A DNA stretch of 41,188 nucleotides, taken from OPU3-GD-OMZ sp964515235. GTDB taxonomy: Bacteria > Pseudomonadota > Gammaproteobacteria > Methylococcales > Methylomonadaceae. Made by a program: the position numbers and the translations under genes. The notes beneath the pieces were generated by a model. The model was not told the origin of the DNA. It searched no databases and was given only the letters and a program-made list of their open reading frames with translations. The DNA is taken from contig CAZEVO010000017.1 of assembly GCA_964515235.1 (NCBI GenBank), positions 1 through 41,188 on the forward strand, given 5' to 3'. Every line of letters begins with the position of its first letter. The stretch's first letter is position 1. Of this stretch, positions 34,868-41,188 are shown one piece after another.

Positions 34868-35346
34868 AGTAATGCCTTTTGCTCCTTGAGTTCAGAGAGG
34901 AAAGCCTCTGATGCAACCTCTACTAAATCTAAAACTTTCTCGAAGCCAACCTCCCCACCATAGTAAGGATCAGGAACATCACGCACATTCAATTCAGAGG
35001 CAAAATCAAGAAAATAGTGAATCTTAGACTGATAAATAGTAGGACAGGCTGCTGTCAAAATATCAAAGTTATCTTGATCCATAGCTAGAATATAATCAAA
35101 ATCCTCAAAATCTCCCCGAATAAATTTCCGTGCTCGTTGCTGTGACAAATCAATATCTCGACGCGCAGCAGCCTGCTGGGCTCGAAAATCAGGTGCATCA
35201 CCCACATGATACGCATGCGTGCCTGCAGAGGCTACCGTAAAACAATGCGCCAAACCATGGGATGAAATTGTTTTTTTAAAGACGCCCTCCGCTGTTGGTG
35301 ATCGACAAATATTACCCATACATACGAATAAAACTTTAATCTTCAT
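34864..35346 (-). CDS. Low molecular weight protein-tyrosine phosphatase
   Basis: A 160-residue LMW-PTP. The P-loop CMGNICRSPTAEGVF has C9 and R15 (CX5R), and the general acid lies in DVPDPYYGGEVGFEKVLDLVE, a typical DPYY motif. It is a cytoplasmic phosphatase. Without a tyrosine kinase or polysaccharide export genes nearby, the substrate is unknown. It overlaps the Dabb gene by four bases (ATGA) and is probably first in a three-gene transcript that ends before gyrA. Confidence 0.93.
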   Translation of the reverse strand: MKIKVLFVCMGNICRSPTAEGVFKKTISSHGLAHCFTVASAGTHAYHVGDAPDFRAQQAAARRDIDLSQQRARKFIRGDFEDFDYILAMDQDNFDILTAACPTIYQSKIHYFLDFASELNVRDVPDPYYGGEVGFEKVLDLVEVASEAFLSELKEQKALL

Positions 35347-35454
35347 CTGATTAACCTGATATTAAAACCAATATGATTTATATGACTAATAATCTACACA
35401 AAGTGACTGCAAACACTTTCGACAACATTCTTAAAAAACATTGTAAAAACGATA

Positions 35455-36111
35455 TTAACCGTAATTTAATGTCTGCCGAATCGCTTCTATAGATTGTGAA
35501 CTAGATAAACTATGATCCGCATCTCTTACTTCACCTTTAAGCGCCTGCGCCACATGACTGATGGATGCGACTAATTGATCAAAACACTGCACAGGATTAT
35601 CCACCTCATCAGGTTGCATAAAAAAAACGACTCCCGGACAAAAGAAGTCGGCCATATTGTCTATAGGAAAAACACCAGGCTCTACAAGGCAAGCAATACT
35701 AAACCCAACTTCATTTTTGGGGCTAACACTCTGAAAAATCTTTAAATCAGTATAAACCAATCCTAAGGATTCAAATTCTTTTTGTAATGAAAGCCCATTA
35801 AAACCTTCCTCAGAAATTGCCACAACACTCAATTGAATAAAAGCCGGCGGACCACCATTATCACGACTATGACGCTCATCTTCCGGCCCTTCAGTTAATT
35901 TATCTGCACCATCAATTGAAATAATATCAAAATCATCATTTGACGTATTAATTACAAGAGAGTCATCAATGGCCTCAAGCCCTCTATCGCCTTTGTTAAA
36001 TAACTGGCGCTTTTGCGCCGGTTTGTTTTTCAAATATGATACTGTTAAAAAACCAACCACTACGACTAACCCTAAACCAATTATCACCAATCTCAGTAAA
36101 TCTTTATCCAT
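35455..36111 (-). CDS. zipA: Cell division protein ZipA (short linker)
   Basis: A 218-residue Z-ring anchor. The N-terminal membrane helix is at residues 7-26 (RLVIIGLGLVVVVGFLTV). A basic stretch and a short acidic linker of about 60 residues follow, then the C-terminal FtsZ-binding domain from about 88 (FIQLSVVAISEEGFNG to the C-terminus). E. coli ZipA has 328 residues with a long P/Q-rich linker, so this linker is much reduced. It overlaps the smc stop by one base (TAATG). The usual next gene, ligA, is absent; a phosphatase gene lies there instead. Confidence 0.9.
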   Translation of the reverse strand: MDKDLLRLVIIGLGLVVVVGFLTVSYLKNKPAQKRQLFNKGDRGLEAIDDSLVINTSNDDFDIISIDGADKLTEGPEDERHSRDNGGPPAFIQLSVVAISEEGFNGLSLQKEFESLGLVYTDLKIFQSVSPKNEVGFSIACLVEPGVFPIDNMADFFCPGVVFFMQPDEVDNPVQCFDQLVASISHVAQALKGEVRDADHSLSSSQSIEAIRQTLNYG

Positions 36112-39100
36112 TAACTTTCCGCCAAATCTATTGCTTCATCAATATCTACAGCGACCATTCGGGAAACGCCTGACTCTCTCATGGTAACACCTGCCAATTG
36201 TTTTGCAATTTCCATTGTTACTTTATTGTGTGAAATAAACATCAATTGCACATTTTCAGACATCTCTTCAACTAATTTTGAGAATCGTTCAACATTCGCA
36301 TCATCTAATGGCGCATCAACTTCGTCCAACATACAAAAAGGGGCTGGGTTCAAATCAAAAAATGAAAAAATCAAGGCTACCGCAGTTAGGGCCTTTTCGC
36401 CTCCTGATAATAAATGTATAGACCGTGTTTTCTTCCCGGGTGGGCGAGCAACAATATTTACACCCGCCTCAAGCATATCACCCTCTGTCAATTCAAGATA
36501 AGCCTGCCCGCCTTCAAATAACTTTTCAAATTTTTGTTGGAGACCTAAATTAATTGCATCAAAAGTTGTCTTAAAACAAACCTGTGTTTCCTGATCAATT
36601 TTATTGATCGCTTGATCCAATTTATCAAGCGCTGTAGTCAAATCAACATGTTGATCATTCAGAAAATCCAATCGCTGCTGCTCTGAATTATACTCATCAA
36701 TTGCAGTTAAATTAATCGCCCCTAATTTCTCGATTTTATTTACCAGATCATCTAACTTGCGACGCCATGCGTGTTCTTCTGCTTCATCAGAACACCCTGC
36801 AATCACATCCTCTACAGTAGCATTGAGTTCTGTTAATTGTTCAGCAACTGTCTTTTCTCTGATTTTACTTTCTTCCTGAAGTAAACGGTGCTTATTTAAG
36901 GCCTCTTTAAGGCTATCAATTTGTTGAGTACATTTATCTAAATCACTAACATGTTCATGCAAGGCCTCTTCCATTTTCTGCAACTGTTCGCTCATCTTCT
37001 GAACTGAAAGATGTAATTGTTTATTTTTAGAAGTCAAATTAACTAGCTCATTTTTTTCATGACTTAAAGGCTCAACTGATTCCTGATACTTTGTTTCTAA
37101 CTCAATCAACCGCTCATTATCTTGTTTAGATATATCTGATAAGCGATCAACCTGTTTCTGGATTAAATTCTTAGAATTTTGGAATGACTCAATTTGCCCT
37201 TGTAACTCCAATAAAATTTGTTTTGCATTCGTAGCATTCTGGCTCGCTTCTTGCCAATCCTCTTGACGAATTTTCTTCTGAAGTTCCAACGCATGTTTTT
37301 CTTTTTCTAATCCTGTCATCAACTGAACTGCTTGAACCTTAGCCTCACTCAAGCGTTTCATTGCTAAATCAATCTCTGACAATTGCATTTCCATCGCCTC
37401 AATATTACGCAAAACCTGCTTCAATCGCTGACTCTGCTGGTCCAAGCGTGCTGAATTAGCACTGAATTCGGCACTTTTCACAGTCAAGTCTTCTGCAATA
37501 GTCTTATCTTTCTGTTGAAATAATTCGCGTTGTTCTTCTGCATACTTCAATCGATTTTCAAATGAAGACACAGATTGTTCCTGCTGAATTAACTCAGATG
37601 CCAAACTCGATTGTTCTTGTTTAAGCGACCGCAACTCTTTTTCGCGTTGCAAAATACCACTTTGCGGCGTTTTACTCTGGGCTAATCTTATCCACCCAGA
37701 ACCCACCCAAACCCCGTTAGGCGTAATAATTGACTCGCGTCCTACTAAGTTTTTCACATAATCATAGGCAATACTCAAGGAATCTGCGCAATAAATACCT
37801 TCTAAAAACACTTGCACACCGACCGGTGCTTGAATCTTACCCATCAATAAAGGCAATTGATCTTTACCTTGATAATTACTTTTAGTTGCATCGGTAAACA
37901 AAGTCAGCGTTTCATCCTTTAAGTGCTCAAGCGACCCGATATATAGGCCTAGATTTTCGACATAAATAGCATCAAGGCTTTGTGTTAACACCATTTCTAC
38001 TGCTAATTCCCAACCACTATCCACTTCAATCATTTCAGCTAAGCGTTTTTTATCTGACAAAGCATTAGATTGTAGCCACTGCACTATTTTTTTATTTTTT
38101 TTACCTATAGAGTGTTGTTGCAACACGGACAATGACTCAATCTTTCCTTTTAGCGCATGGTCTTTGGCATGCAATGAATTTAGCTCTTCTCGGCTCTTTT
38201 TTACTTGTTGACGACATTGACTGATTTCTTGAACTTGCTGCTCTAGCTGGTGCCGAAACTCAGCACGTTTTAAACTAATCTCATCAATAGCCTGACCCAA
38301 AGTTTCAATTTCTAATTGTATTGTCGTATCCGATAGCTCAGTTCTTTCGCTTTGTAATTGCACCAAATGATTCTGCGTTTGGGTATGCTGACGCTCAAGT
38401 TGAATAAGCTGCGACTGCTGAATCTCAAGCTGCCCCTTAGCCTGACTATAATTATTACTAAAAGCTTCCCATTCCGCCTGCCATTGCTGTTGATTTGATA
38501 AGGCGACTTGTGCAAGTTGCGAGAGTTTTAATTCTTTTTCAGCTGCTGCTTGATAAGCTAACTTAGCAGCATCCATATCCTCGATACATCTTAAAAGCTG
38601 TTCTTTATCGGCCGTGATCTCAACCGCAATATTCTTTTCCTGATTTCTTAATCGTGTGATTTCAAGCTGCAATCGCTCATTATTTTGAATTGTGTTATCA
38701 ATCTTCTGAGATAACTGATCAACTTGTGCAACTGATTGATAGTACCGTTCTTGCTCTTGGCCTGAAAGTTCACGATGACTTCTCAGTAAATTCTGTTTTG
38801 TTGTTATCGTGCTCTTTAGTTCTATCTGCCGAACCGATAAACTATTATGTTGTTCAGCAATTTCCTGAATTTTATGCTCATAATCACAAACTTCAGCATG
38901 ATACCCCTGCCAACGTAGTGCTAATAACTCAACTCGACATTGGCGCTCTTCTTTTTTCAACTGTTTAAAACTTTCCGCTTTTTTAGCTTGCGACTTTAAT
39001 CGCTTCAGTTGTTTCTCAACCTCACTTCTGATGTCATTTAATCGGTCAAGATTTTCACGCGTATGGCGCATCCTGATTTCTGTTTCATGCCGTTTTTCTT

Positions 39101-39620
39101 TATACTTTGAAATTCCAGCCGCTTCTTCAATATGCTCTCTTAATTCTTCCGGCTTAGATTCAACCATTCTTGAAATAGTACCTTGTTCAATGATGGCATA
39201 ACTTCTTGCACCCAAACCGGTACCTAAAAAGATCTCAACAATATCTCGACGACGACAGCGCAAATTATTCAAAAAGTAAACTGACTGCCCATCACGATTC
39301 AGTTGGCGCTTTACTGAGATTGAACTGTATTGTGCATAAGCCCCACCTAATACGCCTTCGTTATTATCAAAAAACAACTCAACCGATGCATGACTGACTG
39401 GTTGACGCGTAGCTGAACCATTAAAGATCACATCCGCCATATGACCCCCACGGAGATGCTTAGCCGAACTTTCGCCCATTACCCACCGAACAGCGTCAAT
39501 AATATTTGATTTACCACAACCATTAGGACCAACAATACCTATAAGATTGCTAGTCAAATGAACCGTCGTTGGATCAACAAACGATTTAAACCCCGAAAGT
39601 TTGATTTTTTCCAGTCGCAT
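36111..39620 (-). CDS. smc: Chromosome partition protein SMC
   Basis: A 1169-residue structural-maintenance-of-chromosomes ATPase. The N-terminal head has Walker A GPNGCGKSNIIDAVRWVMGE (K37). Two long coiled coils (about 170-500 and 670-1000, rich in Q, E, K and L heptads) surround a hinge near 505-660. The C-terminal head carries the signature LLSGGEKALTAVALIF and Walker B FCMLDEVDAPLDDANV. It is a true Smc rather than MukB. Partner genes scpA/scpB are not in the window. zipA follows with a one-base overlap. Confidence 0.97.
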   Translation of the reverse strand: MRLEKIKLSGFKSFVDPTTVHLTSNLIGIVGPNGCGKSNIIDAVRWVMGESSAKHLRGGHMADVIFNGSATRQPVSHASVELFFDNNEGVLGGAYAQYSSISVKRQLNRDGQSVYFLNNLRCRRRDIVEIFLGTGLGARSYAIIEQGTISRMVESKPEELREHIEEAAGISKYKEKRHETEIRMRHTRENLDRLNDIRSEVEKQLKRLKSQAKKAESFKQLKKEERQCRVELLALRWQGYHAEVCDYEHKIQEIAEQHNSLSVRQIELKSTITTKQNLLRSHRELSGQEQERYYQSVAQVDQLSQKIDNTIQNNERLQLEITRLRNQEKNIAVEITADKEQLLRCIEDMDAAKLAYQAAAEKELKLSQLAQVALSNQQQWQAEWEAFSNNYSQAKGQLEIQQSQLIQLERQHTQTQNHLVQLQSERTELSDTTIQLEIETLGQAIDEISLKRAEFRHQLEQQVQEISQCRQQVKKSREELNSLHAKDHALKGKIESLSVLQQHSIGKKNKKIVQWLQSNALSDKKRLAEMIEVDSGWELAVEMVLTQSLDAIYVENLGLYIGSLEHLKDETLTLFTDATKSNYQGKDQLPLLMGKIQAPVGVQVFLEGIYCADSLSIAYDYVKNLVGRESIITPNGVWVGSGWIRLAQSKTPQSGILQREKELRSLKQEQSSLASELIQQEQSVSSFENRLKYAEEQRELFQQKDKTIAEDLTVKSAEFSANSARLDQQSQRLKQVLRNIEAMEMQLSEIDLAMKRLSEAKVQAVQLMTGLEKEKHALELQKKIRQEDWQEASQNATNAKQILLELQGQIESFQNSKNLIQKQVDRLSDISKQDNERLIELETKYQESVEPLSHEKNELVNLTSKNKQLHLSVQKMSEQLQKMEEALHEHVSDLDKCTQQIDSLKEALNKHRLLQEESKIREKTVAEQLTELNATVEDVIAGCSDEAEEHAWRRKLDDLVNKIEKLGAINLTAIDEYNSEQQRLDFLNDQHVDLTTALDKLDQAINKIDQETQVCFKTTFDAINLGLQQKFEKLFEGGQAYLELTEGDMLEAGVNIVARPPGKKTRSIHLLSGGEKALTAVALIFSFFDLNPAPFCMLDEVDAPLDDANVERFSKLVEEMSENVQLMFISHNKVTMEIAKQLAGVTMRESGVSRMVAVDIDEAIDLAES

Positions 39621-39778
39621 TACTGGTAGAATATCCCTATTTTTTAATGTGAACTTTTAAGCAAATGTGTGCATTTGGATTACGCCGAAAACCAAAAAAA
39701 GGTTTCCAAAGTAATTTTGTGAACAATCACTATAGATCATTCACTTCTTAGAATCAATTCTCTTCCTTAATTGACGCC

Positions 39779-40168
39779 ATGACAACAAACCCAATTGAAA
39801 ATCTTGAAACTTTTGAGAACCCTCAGCCCGGACGAAACTACACTATCCGTATAGAAACGCCTGAATTCACCTGCTTATGCCCAAAAACAGGTCAACCTGA
39901 TTTTGCAAACATTACCCTTGAATACATTCCCAAGCACTACTGTATTGAGCTCAAATCTCTTAAACTTTATTATTGGTCATATCGAAATGAAGGCGCCTTT
40001 CACGAGGCAGTTACCAATAAAATATTAAATGATATTGTCAATAAAATTCAACCCAACTTCATGCGAGTAAATGCTGAATTCTGGGTTCGGGGTGGTATTG
40101 CCACCACTGTTATCGCTGAACATCGCGAACCAGACTGGCAACCAGACAATTTAATCACATTGCCTTAA
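39779..40168 (+). CDS. queF: NADPH-dependent 7-cyano-7-deazaguanine reductase, type I
   Basis: A 129-residue unimodular (YkvM-type) QueF that reduces preQ0 to preQ1 in queuosine synthesis. The active-site segment FTCLCPKTGQPDFA has catalytic C34 and D41; ELKSLKLYYWSYRNEGAFHE is the substrate/NADPH motif. E. coli has the long bimodular form, so the short type distinguishes this organism. It starts without an evident Shine-Dalgarno after a 158-base region shared with the divergent smc. That region has short inverted repeats but no recognisable preQ1 riboswitch. Confidence 0.94.
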   Translation: MTTNPIENLETFENPQPGRNYTIRIETPEFTCLCPKTGQPDFANITLEYIPKHYCIELKSLKLYYWSYRNEGAFHEAVTNKILNDIVNKIQPNFMRVNAEFWVRGGIATTVIAEHREPDWQPDNLITLP

Positions 40169-40220
40169 CAGAGCATCGCCCAACTAATACCCTTATTTAA
40201 CTTTTAATCTTCTTTTAAAA

Positions 40221-41084
40221 ATGGCCTTATCACAACAAATCAATGCTTTCTTTCAAGGCTTACTGCCACATCATCTGCTATCACGGTTGATGCAGTTTTT
40301 TACCGAATCCACCTACGAACCATGGAAAAACTTTGCGATTAAGTTAATCATTAAACATTATCGTGTCAACATGAATGAAGCAATCAATTCTGACCCGACT
40401 TCCTATAGCCATTTTAACGCCTTTTTTACACGAACACTTAAACCGGGAACACGCCCAATTTGTCAAGAACCACACGCCATCATCAGCCCAGCCGATGGCG
40501 CCATAAGTCAAATAGGATCCATCACCAACGACCAAATCATTCAAGCTAAAGGCAAATACTTCTCAGCCAAAAGCCTTTTAGGTGGTGATAGTGCTACTGC
40601 TGAAATTTTTAATCATGGCCAATTTGCCACTATTTACTTATCACCTAAAGACTACCACCGCCTACACATGCCGCTCACCGGAACACTTAAAGAAATGATT
40701 CATATTCCAGGCCGTTTGTTTAGTGTAAACACCGCAACTACCGAAGCTGTTCCCAACCTTTTTGCCAGAAATGAACGCGTCGTTACTATTTATGAAACTG
40801 AATCGGGTCCTATGGCTCTAATTCTCGTAGGCGCTATTTTTGTTTCCAGTATTGAAACCATCTGGCATGGAGTTGTAACACCTCCAAGTTCAAAAAAAAT
40901 AAGACGTTGGAAATATTCTGATAACCCACCTATATTGAAGTTTGCAGATGAAATGGGACGTTTTAATATGGGGTCAACCATTATCGTTCTTTTCGGTCAA
41001 GACCAAATGAACTGGTTAACTGAACTAAAACCCGGCGATAAAATCCAACAAGGGCAGCAATTAGGTATTAGTTATGAGCAATAA
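40221..41084 (+). CDS. psd: Phosphatidylserine decarboxylase proenzyme
   Basis: A 287-residue inner-membrane enzyme that makes phosphatidylethanolamine. The self-cleavage site is GST at 251-253 in FNMGSTIIVLF, where S252 becomes the pyruvoyl group. The conserved SPADG (89-93) and YHRLHMPLTG (145-154) hold the aspartate and histidine needed for self-processing. AKGKYFSAKSLLG is also typical. Length equals gammaproteobacterial Psd. It lies 52 bases after queF with no clear ribosome binding site and could be co-transcribed with it. Confidence 0.96.
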   Translation: MALSQQINAFFQGLLPHHLLSRLMQFFTESTYEPWKNFAIKLIIKHYRVNMNEAINSDPTSYSHFNAFFTRTLKPGTRPICQEPHAIISPADGAISQIGSITNDQIIQAKGKYFSAKSLLGGDSATAEIFNHGQFATIYLSPKDYHRLHMPLTGTLKEMIHIPGRLFSVNTATTEAVPNLFARNERVVTIYETESGPMALILVGAIFVSSIETIWHGVVTPPSSKKIRRWKYSDNPPILKFADEMGRFNMGSTIIVLFGQDQMNWLTELKPGDKIQQGQQLGISYEQ

Positions 41085-41131
41085 TGGATACACTAAAGCT
41101 ATTTTTCTCTGAGAGAATCTACTTAATTACT

Positions 41132-41188
41132 ATCTGAGACCTTTGCACGAAACACATCAAAACAACTGATTATCAATAGGACTCATCC
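41132..41188. mobile_element. Possible end of an insertion sequence
   Basis: From about 41132 the sequence reads GAGACCTTTGCACGAA, which resembles terminal repeats I recall from IS5-like elements. The element body would lie beyond the window, so neither transposase nor the second repeat can be seen. The remaining bases after psd (41085-41131) show no gene. Confidence 0.25.

Noticed and set aside
39621..39778. Possible preQ1 riboswitch upstream of queF
   Set aside because: The region has only short inverted repeats (CAAATG/CATTTG, AAACC/GGTTT). The compact preQ1 aptamer sequence is not recognisable, and no ribosome binding site is sequestered.
41103..41116. Small hairpin TTCTC/GAGAA after psd as a terminator
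   Set aside because: The stem is only 5 bp and is not followed by a T-tract on the plus strand.

Overview
The window is an AT-rich, gene-dense bacterial chromosome segment. Gene content and order point to a gammaproteobacterium outside the Enterobacteriales. Evidence includes zipA after smc, FeoABC, a canonical PilZ between holB and tatD, and separate tyrA and aroA genes in a gyrA-serC-pheA-hisC-tyrA-aroA-cmk-rpsA-ihfB string. Species cannot be read from the sequence. About 40 protein genes are supported. I see no rRNA, tRNA, CRISPR array or complete mobile element, and no gene-free gap longer than about 300 bases.

Layout. 22-1161 (+): a class V aminotransferase, convergent with the next block. 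1190-12031 (-): a long fatty-acid and cell-envelope cluster, in transcription order yceD-rpmF-plsX-fabH-fabD-fabG-acpP-fabF-pabC-mltG-tmk-holB-pilZ-tatD. A YceF-type maf gene (+) diverges from yceD. 12699-17144 (-): an HD-GYP response regulator, a membrane-anchored MutS-like ATPase, folE and dusA. 17341-17790 (+): an exported DUF1499 protein. 17808-19388 (-): prfC. 19606-22431 (-): feoA-feoB-feoC behind a consensus promoter with an overlapping Fur box. 22670-33569 (-): gyrA-serC-pheA-hisC-tyrA-aroA-cmk-rpsA-ihfB, covering aromatic amino acid synthesis plus translation and nucleoid genes. 33745-35346 (-): an LMW tyrosine phosphatase, an exported Dabb protein and a dienelactone-hydrolase-like protein. 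35455-39620 (-): smc-zipA. 39779-41084 (+): queF and psd.

Genes within the blocks are packed tightly, with many ATGA, GTGA or TAATG overlaps that suggest translational coupling. Hairpin-plus-T-tract terminators sit between some members (rpmF/plsX, acpP/fabF, cmk/rpsA, rpsA/ihfB). These probably tune expression of the abundant products within otherwise co-transcribed blocks.

Most of the window is conserved housekeeping DNA, and I did not find a clear new multi-gene system. The observations most worth checking are: fabD, normally essential, is split into two frames joined by a GTGA overlap, with about 22 nucleotides missing relative to the family; a perfect 10-8-10 inverted repeat frames the -35 element of the acpP promoter; the gyrA leader carries three consecutive hairpins; the yceD promoter predicts an almost leaderless mRNA; a MutS-type ATPase carries two membrane segments; and the last bases may be the end of an insertion sequence.
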